DNA of 64,000 bases from Riemerella anatipestifer_E (GCF_009932355.1 NZ_LEKU01000003.1:25012-89011), one strand, 5' to 3'; positions 43,600-55,800 are shown, numbered from the stretch's first letter. A program made the numbers and translations. The notes: generated by a model not told the origin, from the sequence alone.

Positions 43600-45106
43600 T
43601 ATCTCTAACTTCTGTTAATACATATCTTGTTGGTCTACCTTCCTTCGCAGGCTTATTTCCATTATAGGGTATACTACCATCCTTACCATCAGAAAAATAA
43701 TAAGTTCCCTTAGAGGATTTATATAATCTAAATTTATTTAATGTAACATCTGTTCCAACATCTTTCCCTACTCCACCTGTAAAATTATCGTAATAAGAAA
43801 AATAATATCCATCATTATCTTTACCCATTCCTACTATTGTAACATAGTGGTTTGTTGCTGAATTTGAATTACCTGTTTCCTTTTGAGCATCATACATTAC
43901 CCCTGCCATAACAGCCTTACCTTCTTTCAAATTATTTACAATAATATTTATTCCTTTTTGTAAATCAAGTTTTGACTCGTCTCCTCCTGCTTTCACATAC
44001 ATATCAACTCTTTTTTTTGAACCAACAGCCGTATAATTATTACCACCTTGTTTAACCTGAAGCCTACTATAGTCAGCACACTCATAATTTCCTAAACTAG
44101 AGCTCCTTGTTTCTGTTCTCCGACTTAATTCGTAACCAAAAAGACTACTTACAGATGTTATTGTTATATCACTTCCATAACTAATCCATTTCTTACCAGA
44201 TAAAACATTGGTAACATTAGTGATATTTGATAAATTAGGAGGTCTAGGAAAAAGACCATCAGGATCTATCAACATTATAGGATTATTATTTGTGTAAGAA
44301 TATGGTTCCAGAGTTTTTTCTACCAACGGGTCTACATTCAACCACAAACTTACCCTTGGATCATAATACCTCGCACCGTAATAATATAATCCCGTCTCGC
44401 TATCCAGTTCCTTACCATTGAAAAGATACGGCATTCTCCTACTTACCTTGTGTTCATCAAATAATACCTCCCCAAACGCCATATATTCGGTATGTTGGTT
44501 TATATCGCCATTAGCATCTGTAATGTAGCTACTGCTACCTAAGTGGTCAGGGTGATAGTAGTATAAATTCTTTTCCTCCACGCCATTATCCTTAAATCCA
44601 AATCCGCCCTCTACCGTTTCGGGTTTCACTGGGTCGCCATATTGCACTGGCGGACCCGGTACATCGCCAGGCTCGTTAAATTTCGGTGGGCGTGGCCAGC
44701 CTTCGGGTGGCTCTTGGTCTTGGCTAATATCCGACCAATCTATACTTGGGTACTCCTGTCCTGTAAAATCAGGTGTGCCGTATATACCGTGTTGTGTCGG
44801 CGGTCCCGGTGGTACATTCAGCCCTCTAATGTAACTATCAATCGCCTCTTGCACCTTAGCTGATTGCTTGATATAATCTATTCCTCCTGCATTTATACCA
44901 GACGGTTGATGAAATGTTCCCTCACCCAATTTTGACATAATACGGCTCGTGCCTTCAAAATAATGCTTGGTAAACTTGCCTTTTTGCCATTTTGGCAGTC
45001 TTTTTTTACTGCGTACCGCTCCGTCATCGCTCCGTCGTGTCTCCGTCGTAGGTCCGACGAAACTCCGAAACTTATTTTTGCTTTTTATGACAGTTTGACA
45101 GTGCAT
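43592..45106 (-). CDS. Orphan Rhs cassette 3: core plus papain/NlpC-like toxin domain
   Basis: 504 residues with its own ATG. Residues ~1-45 are a short cassette-specific lead-in (SFVGPTTETRRSDDGAVRSKK). About 45-285 reproduce the Rhs core of the main gene (KGKFTKHYFEGTSR, HPDHLGSSSYITD, ELDSETGLYYYGARYYDPRVS, ending LIDPDG, the Rhs cleavage region). The C-terminal ~220 residues form the tip: ECADYSRLQ, ATNHYVTIVGMG and YFSYYDN supply Cys, His and Asn in papain/NlpC order, so a peptidase, amidase or deamidase is plausible. It lacks the N-terminal delivery part and is probably a donor cassette or a product of recombination. Confidence 0.75.
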   Translation of the reverse strand: MHCQTVIKSKNKFRSFVGPTTETRRSDDGAVRSKKRLPKWQKGKFTKHYFEGTSRIMSKLGEGTFHQPSGINAGGIDYIKQSAKVQEAIDSYIRGLNVPPGPPTQHGIYGTPDFTGQEYPSIDWSDISQDQEPPEGWPRPPKFNEPGDVPGPPVQYGDPVKPETVEGGFGFKDNGVEEKNLYYYHPDHLGSSSYITDANGDINQHTEYMAFGEVLFDEHKVSRRMPYLFNGKELDSETGLYYYGARYYDPRVSLWLNVDPLVEKTLEPYSYTNNNPIMLIDPDGLFPRPPNLSNITNVTNVLSGKKWISYGSDITITSVSSLFGYELSRRTETRSSSLGNYECADYSRLQVKQGGNNYTAVGSKKRVDMYVKAGGDESKLDLQKGINIIVNNLKEGKAVMAGVMYDAQKETGNSNSATNHYVTIVGMGKDNDGYYFSYYDNFTGGVGKDVGTDVTLNKFRLYKSSKGTYYFSDGKDGSIPYNGNKPAKEGRPTRYVLTEVRDNE

Positions 45107-45112
45107 TTTAAC

Positions 45113-45370
45113 TTATTTTTGCATCAGATATATAACCCTCTTAAATACATAAAATATCCCCATTGATAAGATTGCTCCAATCAATATAATTAACCACCAA
45201 TAAGGTAATACCCAAAAAATAAAATATTTTATGGAATTAATAAAACAAATAAATATATTATCTGAATAATAATTTTTCTGAAAAGCACTATCTGTAAGAC
45301 CTATTAAATAAGCAAAAAAGGATAATATCACAAGACTTATAATAAATATCTTAAACATTGAATTTTTCAT
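45113..45370 (-). CDS. Small membrane protein, putative immunity protein for cassette 2
   Basis: 85 residues with two membrane helices (IFIISLVILSFFAYLIGL; YFIFWVLPYWWLIILIGAILSMGIFYVF). It starts 8 bases after the cassette 2 stop and ends just before cassette 3. Position suggests immunity; no family is recognised. Confidence 0.5.
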   Translation of the reverse strand: MKNSMFKIFIISLVILSFFAYLIGLTDSAFQKNYYSDNIFICFINSIKYFIFWVLPYWWLIILIGAILSMGIFYVFKRVIYLMQK

Positions 45371-45378
45371 AATAAAAT

Positions 45379-46398
45379 TTATTCTGCTGATTTTCCCGAT
45401 TGAACATTGCCATCTCTTGGATTTAATTTCTCAAATTGTGAGTTCCATTGACTACCTGTATAATCTTTTCCCCTATATCTTACACCCCTAAATGTATCAT
45501 CTTTATTTAGTAAAACTTTAAATTTAAAACTAGACATAGGTCTATCATTATCTCCAGCTAAAGATGTAAAAGGTGAACCATCCGCTCCAGAAACTCCTAA
45601 AAACAAAGAGTTACCTTTTTTATCAGTAATATATGTTTCATTTGATGGAAATTTATCACCATATACATTTCCTGAAATATCAAAACTTTGCCCTTTCTTA
45701 ATATTAGAAACTTCTAGATTAACATTTGTATCTATATCTGGTGAAACAATCCCCCATAATAATGCTTTATTTTTACCATAAATATGCATATAATAATTTT
45801 GGGTTTTTCTACCATTATCCGCATAACTATAATCAACATTTGTCGGAGAAATTGCACTACTAAAGCTAGTTCCTAACCAATCAGAATGAGCTTTACCTCC
45901 ACGAACATTACTCATAGTAAATTTATCTAAATTAATCGTAGCAGTACCAGCTATTCTATAAGACATATTTTTTGCTGTTGAAAATTTTCTATTATCCCCA
46001 TCTCCCTCAAAACCTCCTCCAAATCTATCAAAAGGAGCAAAATTTCTAGTATGCAGAAAAAATGTTTGCTTTCCGTTAGGGTCTATATAAAGTATTGGAT
46101 TTTGATAAGTATAAGAATAGGTAGCAAAGTTCATTGGATTAAATACTCCCCCGTTATGCTGACCATCTATATAATGCTCTGTTTCCATTATTGGATTGTA
46201 CCCACTTAATGGGTCTGTGCCAAGCCATAAAGAAACCCTCGCATCATAGTATCTTGCTCCATAATAATATAACCCCGTCTCGCTATCCAGCTCCTTACCA
46301 TTAAACAAATATGGCATTCTCCTACTTACACTGTGTTCATCAAACAGCACCTCGCCAAAGGCGATGTACTCTGTGTGCTGACTAATACCCTCTTTGTC
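45379..46398 (-). pseudogene. Orphan Rhs cassette 2: core fragment plus unknown tip, no start
   Basis: Rhs homology begins abruptly at LDKEGISQHTEYIAFGEVLFDEH, aligned to the main core at KDGNINQHTEYMAFGE. A TGA lies four codons upstream with no ATG between, so the frame lacks its own initiation. It continues through ELDSETGLYYYGARYYDARVSLWLGTDP to YIDPNGK, then a ~215-residue tip (FFLHTRNFAPFDRFGGG ... NPRDGNVQSGKSAE) that I do not recognise. Best read as a silent donor module for swapping the Rhs tip. Confidence 0.7.
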
Positions 46399-46491
46399 TA
46401 AACCAATATTTCAAAAGAACCTCTCCGCTGGATAACAATACCCCTCAATATTCTAAATCATCATCACTAACTCTGATACACGACCCATCCT

Positions 46492-46827
46492 TCAGTATTT
46501 GTAAGACTTTACCATTCCATCCCTGTAAATATAAATACTATCCTCACCCTTACGCTTTACTATACTGTCATTTTTTTCATACATAAACCTATCCGAACCA
46601 TTAAAACGCAATACTTCCTTTGTTGATAAAACAATTATTAACCAACCATGATTTTGACTATCAATATACATACTATCAATCGTCCCAAAAAAATTAGTAT
46701 CTAAATTCTTTTGCACCACTCTTTCGGAATTGATTTCTTGATATTTTTTATAGTAAAAATATCCAATGATAATTAAGCAAAATACTACAGTTCCTAATAA
46801 ATTTAATCCTAAATTCCTACTTCTCAT
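46492..46827 (-). CDS. Membrane-anchored putative immunity protein of the main Rhs toxin
   Basis: 111 residues from ATG 46827 (MRSRNLGLNLLGTVVFCLIIIGYFYYKK), one transmembrane helix then a ~75-residue domain (WLIIVLSTKEVLRFNGSDRFMYEK). Its start overlaps the Rhs gene end by 11 bases, giving tight coupling with the toxin tip. A longer in-frame start at 46869 lies deep in the toxin frame and is less likely. Immunity is inferred from position. Confidence 0.6.
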   Translation of the reverse strand: MRSRNLGLNLLGTVVFCLIIIGYFYYKKYQEINSERVVQKNLDTNFFGTIDSMYIDSQNHGWLIIVLSTKEVLRFNGSDRFMYEKNDSIVKRKGEDSIYIYRDGMVKSYKY

Positions 46828-49800
46828 TTTCTCTGATTGTTTTACTTGGGTTAATATATGTTGTTCCAACTTGTATGCTACCTCCTATAGATAATTTAGG
46901 TCTTTTGATAAAATTCAAAATACTGGATGATACACTTGATCCACCTATTCTAACATTTTGATTTTTATCATTCCTTGCAGTCTCTCCATAATTTCCAGAA
47001 ATTGGACCAATTCCTCCTTGAATATTCCAATAGTTTCCACTAAAATTTGCTGTAGTTAAAGGATCATGACCATTCTGTGTCGTATATTCACTATATGCTC
47101 CACCAAAACCTACACTTAATCCTGCTGATTTATAAAGGTTTAAATAAACACCACTGTCGTAATTACCACTAAAATAGCCTATTTCAAACCCTATCCCTAC
47201 CCCTACAGTAGCTTCTCCACTTATACCTACAGTGTATGGTTCGTCTAATACTTTAACTCCCCAATTCCTACTTGAATCCATGTTTGTAAAATATTGACTT
47301 TGCCTACGACCTGAGCCTGATTTATGATATTCCCACTTGTTTTGATCAGCATTACTCATATTAGTCCAAGAGCCATCAGATTGTAGACTAACCCTACCAA
47401 TAATTTCACTACCTAAAGTAACATTCCAGTTTCCACTCTTACCTAAATATTCTCCATTTACTAAGCCTAAACTTTTCAAATGATTAAATTGTGCCTCAGA
47501 AGTTAAAGACGAATCATAAACAAAAGCTTTAATCTTACTATCCCAAAACCAATCTAATGGTCTTTTACCATCTGGATCTATATATTTTATAGGATTATTA
47601 TTAACATAAGTATAAGGCGAAGTAAACGGATACTTCTCCGCCAACGGGTCTATATTTAAAAATATAGACACTCTCGGGTCATAATACCTTGCCCCATAAT
47701 AATACAATCCCGTTTCAGAATCTAATTCTTTGCCATTAAACAAATACGGCATTCTTCTGCTCACTTTATGCTCGTCAAACAGTATTTCGCCAAACGCCAT
47801 ATACTCCGTATGCTGATTGATATTACCGTCCTTATCCGTGATATACGAAGAACTACCCAAATGGTCGGGGTGATAAAAATAAAGGTTGCGTTCTTCTATC
47901 CCATTATCCACATAACCAAACCCACCTTTTACATTATCGGGTTTCACGGGGTCGCCATACTGTACCGGAGGTCCCGGAACATCGCCCGGCTCATTAAATT
48001 TAGGCGGTCTTGGCCACCCTTCGGGCGGCTCTTGGTCTTGGCTAATGTCTGACCAATCTATACTTGGGTACTCTTGTCCTGTAAAATCAGGCGTTCCATA
48101 AATACCGTGCTGGGTTGGTGGACCTGGTGGGACATTTAAACCACGCACATAGTTATCTATTGCCTCCTGTATTTTCGCACTCTGTTTAATGTAGTCTATA
48201 CCGCCTGCCATTAGTCCACTTGGTTGGTGGAAAGTTCCCTCGCCCAATTTTGACACAATACGGCTTGTACCTTCAAAATAGTGTTTTGTAAATTTCCCTT
48301 TGTTTACGACAAAGTACGGATTAACATAAGCGGTGTAATTCTCGGCGTGAACGATAACCGCAGAACTCACCCCATTGATAACAGTCTTCTGACTTTCTGC
48401 ACTACTTTTTACGGCTCTTTCGCCTGTGTGGTCGTAAGTGTAAAGGTGGAGTTTGCCATTGTCGTTTAAACCCTGCAAACGGTTCTCCTCGTCCCATACC
48501 ATCACTCTAAAATCCTTAAAGCCATCGTAAGAGATAGGGTTACCGTTACCATCGTATTCGTAAGTACGAGGTTTAGGCGTGGTGGTATCTTTTAAGATAC
48601 TTAAAGCGTGTGGGTGTTTAGGGTTGTTATAGGTATAATCTAATGTATAACCTTTGTCCTTACCGTTTTGCTTATGGGTTAAGGATTTTTGAACAATACC
48701 ATTGAGCTTATTGTACTGCATTTGGAGCTGGTACTCCGCAGAAGTTGCCTCGCCTGTGTAAGTTCCTGTCGCTCTTATTAGACGGTTAAGCTCGTCGTAT
48801 TGGTATTGATAGCTACTTGCTCCACCCAAAGCGTAATTCACGATTGGGACTTGGTTCTCCACCTGCAAGATGTTCCCCACTAAATCGTAAGTATAGCGGT
48901 TGTCTTGGAAGGTTCGTTTAGTATTTTGAGTGTTGAGCGTTGCTAACCTACGCATAACGGCATCGTAAGCATAAAAAGTCTCCGTATCGTTACCATAACG
49001 ACGATACACTTTCTGCTCGAACTCGTCGTACCCTTGTTGTTTAAGGTAGGGGTATTCGTAGTTGCCCTTTTTCCCCGTGAGGGTGGTGAGTTGCCCTGCC
49101 CGATTGTAGCCAAAGTCCAAGACTTCGCCATCGGGGTAAGTCATCGTTTGGATACGGTTAAAGCTGTCGTACCCGTATTCGGTGATGTAGGTGTGCACCT
49201 CCGTCGGCGTGATGCGTAGCGAGCGGATTTCTTTTTCAACCTCGCCCATACTACCGTAGAAATACTCGGTGCCGCCACTGGCGTCCTCCACCAACCACAA
49301 GCGTCCCCGACGGCGAGGGCTCTCGCTCTGCTTACCGTAATGGTAACGGACATTGTTCTCCGGGTGCTTAGGGTAGCGGATTTCCTGCAAGCGGTTGTGG
49401 TCGTAGTGGTATTCTATCGCCGCATCCGGCATCTGCTCCCGAATTTGGGCGGTCTGACGGCGTATGAGGTTGCCCGCCACATCGTACGCCAATGTGGTGA
49501 TGCCCGCATCGGGGTGTGTGAGTTGGGTGCGACGCCCCAAAAGGTCGTACTCGCTTAGGGTCTGGTGTCCCTCGGCATCGGTTACTTTTAGGAGTTCGCC
49601 TTGGGCGTTGTAGTGGTAGGTGGTTTCTATCCCCGTAGGCTGCACCTGTTTCAGCGTTCTGCCCAAAACATCGGTGGCACTATGGGACACCCTGCCCAAC
49701 GCATCGGTTACGGTGGTTTTAAGGGTCTTGGTGCCTGCTGTTTCCGACACCTCGTAAGCCGTGGCTACCGTGCTGCCATCGGGAAGGGTCTGCAATACTG

Positions 49801-52800
49801 GGCGGTCTTTCTCGTCGTAAGCCGTAGTGGTAGGCGTTACCGTAGAAACTTGGGTGCTGAACGCTTCGCTTGGCGTTTCGGTAGTCGGGTAATAGCTCTC
49901 TACCACCCGACCCAAAGCATCGTACACTTGTTTGCCCGATACGATGAGGCGCTCGGCATCGGCTTGGTTTTTCCCTTGGAACAGTGCCGCCGTTTTCTTG
50001 ACTTGCAGCGTACGCCCTAAGCCGTCGGTATAGGTATAAGTGATGATGTCTTTGCCGTGCTCGGCATCGTAGTTTCTTGTTTTGGCGTAAGGCACTTTGG
50101 CTTCTGGATAATAGTCGTAAGCCACCGTATAAGGCACGCCCGCCGCTGCTTCTTTAGGCGCGAGAATGTGCGTGGTACGCCCCTTAGCGTCTATGGTATA
50201 GTGCAGCTGCTCCCCGTTGCGGTCGGTCACTTCCAACGGAGCGTTAAAGCGGTAGTCGTACGCCGTGCGGGTTTCGTAGCCGAAATGGTCGGTAATTTTC
50301 GTCAGGTGGCTGTGCGTTTCCTCGTCGTATTCGTATTGGAGGGTGGCTCGTTCGCCTTTGTGGTTTTCTGCCCCTGTGATTTGGGCAAGGTTGCCGTACG
50401 CATCGTAAGACAAGTCGGTACGAGCGTAACGGTCTGCCGAAAAATAGTTGCGGATTTGAGTGGTTTCTGCCGTTTGCGGGTTGATGTCCGCCTCGCGTTT
50501 CCGTACCAAACCGTTGGCATCGTGCACCGTGATGCTCTTGGCAATGCCCCCAAAGTAAGGGGTTTCGCTCTCGTAGTAAGTAATTTCCGCTTTGAGTGCC
50601 GAGTTGGGATTGCCCGTGCCAAAGTCTTGGTAAGTGGTGATGTTCCCCTTAGCATCGTAGCTTTGGGCGATTTTGTGCTCCAAATACCCCGCCCCCTCGT
50701 ATTGGCGTTCGGTGGTTTCCGTAGGGGCAATAAAGACCGAAATGGCATCGCTTTCAGGCAGTGCCAAACGCTCCGCCTCCCAATCGGTATTGGTACGGGC
50801 GTTTTTAATCTGATACTGCACGGTGCTTTCGGTGAGTTTTCGCCCTTGGGCGTCTAAGGTATAGCTGTTTTTCGCCAACGATTTGCGGAAGTAGTCCCTG
50901 TTATAATAGTGCTGCACGGAAGTTCTTAGCACCTTGCCGTCCTTAGGGTCCAGCTGTTCCTGCTTTACTTCGGCAAACCCATAAAACTCCCGCTCGCGGC
51001 GGTCGTAGTATGGGTCTTTATAGGTGAAACGGCTCACGGTGTAGTCCTCGCCATCGCCCTGATGCCCGTCAAAAGTGGTTACCTCGCTTAGCACCCACTT
51101 GCTGTTAGGGTTTTCGTAAGTAGGCGCCACCCACTCGTAATCGACCTCAAAGGTGCTGCCCGTGGCATTCTTAACGCTCTTAAGCCTATTGGTACGGCGT
51201 ATATTAGAGGTCGCCACACGGAGGTCGTCCTCGCCATCGGACAAGATGTAGTCTAAATCGCCATCGCCGTCCACATCCATAAACGCCGCCTCCATTCGGC
51301 TGGTACTCTTACCTGCAAAGCCCCCTGCCGTAAAGCCAAATTTGATGAACCCCCATTTGAAATACACCGAATACTTGGCACTGCCCCCGTAGCTAATCGC
51401 TCGGTTTACAGCAATAGGGTTGCCCGCTACTTTAGGAATAACCAAAGGCGTTGTGTCCCAAGTGTTGCCTAAATTCTGATACACCAGCGTATGGCTATCG
51501 CCATACACCACACGGTCTGCCAAGCCGTCGCCATTCATATCTAAAAACTGGATGCGGCTCTGTGTAATGGAGTTGGTATAATTAAGCCCGCCCGTAAATG
51601 AGCCTCCATAAGCGGAATAGCCCAAGCCTGCACTAAAGTCTTGCGAATCGCCCGTGAGCAATCCGCCAAAGCCAACCCATTGCTCCTGCGGCAAAAAGCC
51701 GTACCCCGTGTTATAACTGATGTAGCCGTCTTTAGTGACCCTATCCGCCAAGCCGTCGCCGTTGAGGTCGGTATAGGTATATTCGGAATAATCGTTTGAT
51801 GAAGCTACGCTCCCACTTACCGAAACGCTGTTTTTCGCCTTGTCGGCATCGTCGGTAGAACGGGTAATGGTAAGCCTCTGCTGGTCGTTCCTCGTGATTT
51901 TAAAGGTCATAGAGGATTTAGGCTCGCCGTGGTGGAACGAGCCACTGAACGAGCCGCCATTGGTCTCCACCTTGGAACGGCTGAAATCTCCACCCAAGCC
52001 TATCGTTCGAGCTTCTAAGCCTCCCCTCGGCTCGGTAAACTGAACGTGCCCCCCACGCACAAAATCCGGAAAGCGGTCGCCGTTAAAGTCGCTCATCGTT
52101 TGGGTAACTTTCGAATGGGCGTTAGAATAAGAGCCACCCACAATAGCCGCCCCGCCCGAAAAGGCATTGCTTCGGGTTTCGCTCACCATAATGAGCGCCC
52201 CACCGCTCCCCCCAGAAAGCTGCGGCAACGAAGTGTCTAAGTGTTTCTCCAAATCGTTCTCCCCCAAACGCGATGGCGAAAAGTAACGCTCAGAAACATA
52301 AATATCTTCCTCTAACCCCTGATAGCGTTTCTTAGGATAGCTGGCTACCCCCCTAAAAAAGTACGCCTTGGAAACTTCCATTCCCGGCTCCTCCTGTTCC
52401 GGATTTCGCTTGTCGGGGTCGGTATCCGGTACATGGTCTTCGTCGTCCGAGTAGTTCCCCGTAAAGTCCATTAACCTCAATTCATCTATCATCTCCCCCG
52501 CTAATGTTCCGTTAAGGATAAAACCACCCCAGCCTCTAAAGTTCTTGCCAAACAATACATTCTCGTTTCTCTCGTGGTAAAGGGTATAGACCGTATAAGC
52601 ATTGTGTAGCTGTGTCGTCGTGATGATTTCATACTTCTCATCGGGTTGCCTTGGGTCGTCCTCCGGAATTTTAATCGAGTCTTTGATTTGAAGCGTTACA
52701 GGCATATTCTTATCCACCAAATTTCTGTATAGCGCTTTGTTAGACACCTTAATCTCCACAAACAAAGGCTCGTCTTTGCTGATGCTATCCAACACCACCG

Positions 52801-55800
52801 GCTCCGTTACAGGAAGTGCCGAAGTTCCCCAACTCACATTAAATCTACTCCTCGCCGCAACCTTGCCCGACTGCTTCGCCGTGATTTCGAGCGTTCCCGC
52901 CATTGCAGAACTAAAATTAGCATCTAACAATAGTCTTAGTTTCCCCTTTTGTTGAGGCATTACGAGTTTAGGAGCATAGTGCACATCTAACTTCTCGCTG
53001 ATTAGAAAGTCCACATTCAGCGGTTGGGTTTCTTCCTCATTTTGTTCATTGATAAAGCGAACTTCCGGCGTAAAAGTGAGCTGCTTCCAGTTGATTTCCG
53101 TTGGCGATTCTACGGTAATGCTGATGCCCTCCTCAGCGTTGAAATTGCCCAAATTGATGGTGCTTAAATCTAAATCCGCCGTCTCTGCCGCTTGGAATGT
53201 ACGCTCGTACAATAACACCGGACTAATACTAAACCCGTACTTATAAATCTTTACCTTGACTAAATCCGTTGTAACGCCCTTAATAAACTTCCCTCCAAAC
53301 TTCGGTTGGGCAGAGGTGCTGAAAATATACCCCTGTGCCGAAGGGTGCAAAGCGTCCGCCTCCGAACTGTAATACTTTAAGCTCAAACCGTTATAATCCT
53401 TCTCATTATCGCCTATGGTCTTATACTCAATATTCTGTGTCCAAAGGGTTTGGTCGAAGTTACCGTCGTATTTAGAACTTACCCTAAAGTGAAGCAATTC
53501 GCCCTGCTTAACCTCCAACGTGTCCTCTCTGTGCTTTAGAGTGTAGTCCTCGGCATCAATGTCTTGTTTCCAATAAAGACTGTCCCTATGCTGAAAGTAA
53601 AGCCTCACACCGTCAGCTTTCTCCGTACCGTCGTTTTTCTTGTAGTTTAGACGGGCTTCGGAAAGGTCTTGCTGCAACTGGTAGGCGTGCTTTACCACTA
53701 TATTCCCCGAATGTGGAGCCCGCCAAGTTCTAACGACATCGTGCAGAGGATTGTACCGCTCCAACTCCTCCTTGGTATGCCCCGTGCTGCCCTGTAAGTC
53801 CAATTTATTATTGCTCGCCACTATAGGTGCTGGCGTTCCGCTACTGGTAGCATAGAAGGTAGGTACCCCGTTCACCAATCGGTTGTAATACACCCGCCCA
53901 CCATCGGCAAAATCAACCAAGCCATCGCCATTAAAATCCATAAAATAAGAGAAAGTCCTGCTGGTTGTACTCTGGCGGTCGTAGCCAATCGTTGCCCGAG
54001 AAACTTGCAAATCAACTCCAAAACTAAACGATGAGGATTCACTAATCCCCATATGAGGGAGGTTAATCTCTTTCAGTTCGTCCGAAAACTTAGTTAAGCC
54101 TTGAGAGGATAAGTTTTTACGGTAATAAACTTTATCTTTTTTAATATAAACCTTATCCGGAAGATTGTCGCCGTCTAAATCCTGCAAAAAGACCCTGTTT
54201 TCCGTTTTACCAGAGCTGTAACCTCCACTTACCCCAACCGTATTGATTTTGTAAGCGTCCGCCGAAGGTCCTACCCCTATACGGAAACTCCCCCCCTTAC
54301 TATTGGAGCTGGAAGTCCCCGCCAAAGTAGGGTGCCCCGAAAAGCCCTTAATCCCCAAGAAGGTGTAGTCTATCCCGTCTTTAGGAACTTCCCATTTCTT
54401 AAACTCGCCAAAAGGAACATACTTGCCCGAACTGTCCCGAACATCGTCGTAATAGTCCAACGTGTTGGTATAAAACAGTTTGCCCTCGGCATCGTACACC
54501 TTAATTTCACTAAGTAACGACTTTCTAAACGCCCCCTCTTTATACACCAACTCATAGGAACGAACCATCGCTGTCCCATACTTTACTTCTATTTTTCGGA
54601 GCAGTCGGTTGTATTCTTGCTTAAAGCCTAACCTTGCCGAAATCTGGAGGTCTTTGCGTTGAGGTTCGCCCAAGTCTTTATCCGTTATAAAGTGTACCGA
54701 ATAAGCCCCCTTAGCTCCGTCTTTCCCTGTATAATAAATGGCTTTGGGGTAAAGTACGCCCTGCGCCTTAGTGTACTCGTAAGTTACGGTGTTCCCACGC
54801 AAATCCTTCTGCTCCCTTAATGCCCAATAGCCCACATTGCCTTGGGCGTCCGACAGTCTACTGTCCTCACTATCTCCATAGTAAAATGCAACGCCTCCTC
54901 TGGAACGTACTTCCCAAGTGTACGCGTTAGGTGATGCTCCCTTCCTATGTATTTTTTGGAACGCCCCCTCTCTCCTCGGATAGAAGATTTTATCTGCACT
55001 TCGGTTCTCCCATTCGGCTCTGTGGGCATTCGGTAGTAATTCTTCACCCGATAACAGATAGGTTTCGGTTTCTTTTTGGGCATCGTACCTCGGTGCTCCA
55101 AATTTGGTGTCCACCGTAAGCGAAGGCAAAGCTAAGTTCCACCCCAGTCCTAACCAAGAATTACCCCCCTCATTAGAGTATTGCAACTGCAACGAGGGCT
55201 GCATACCTGCCCTGCCTTTAGGCAATTCTATCCCGAACGAAGTGCTACCACTCCCGTCTGGACTTGGCGTAGGTACACTCAATGGTTGAATGCCCACCAT
55301 CGGCGAAGCGGCTTTGAGCCCACTAATGCTCGTAGGAGTAAAGCCTGAAGTGTCCGGCGATTCCGGCAATTTTATCACCCCTGCTATAAAATCGGAGAGG
55401 TAGAAAGTCTTCGCCTTTACCGCCGAAGCTCCTATCATCAAACTGTCCTTCGGCAATTTCTGCCACGCCGATTTTTTAGCATCAAAGTAAAATAAATCTA
55501 TATCTTCCTCCGTATAACCCGACGGAAGTTTGGCTTTATCATAACTTATCTTGATTTCAACGGGTTTCTTTAGTTTAGTCTTCTTCGGCAACAAACGATA
55601 GCCTGCCGTCCTCCCCGTTACATTAACCAAATCGGAGCTTAAGCGTGGGAGATGGTTTTCACTCAACCCCAATACGGAAACCTTAACTGCACGAGAAACA
55701 CTCCCCTCCGAAAAATAAGCCGAAAAACCTTGATAATCCAGCTTTAACGATTTACTCGGCGATAACCTCGCTTCGGAAGTTGTCTCAGGAGAAAGGACAG

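Noticed and set aside
50057..50857. 266-codon frame opposite the Rhs gene, with several similar ones at 49340-50020 and 52046-52240
   Set aside because: Antisense to the GC-rich repetitive YD region, where stop codons are rare on the other strand; Val/Arg/Gly-rich and without family features.
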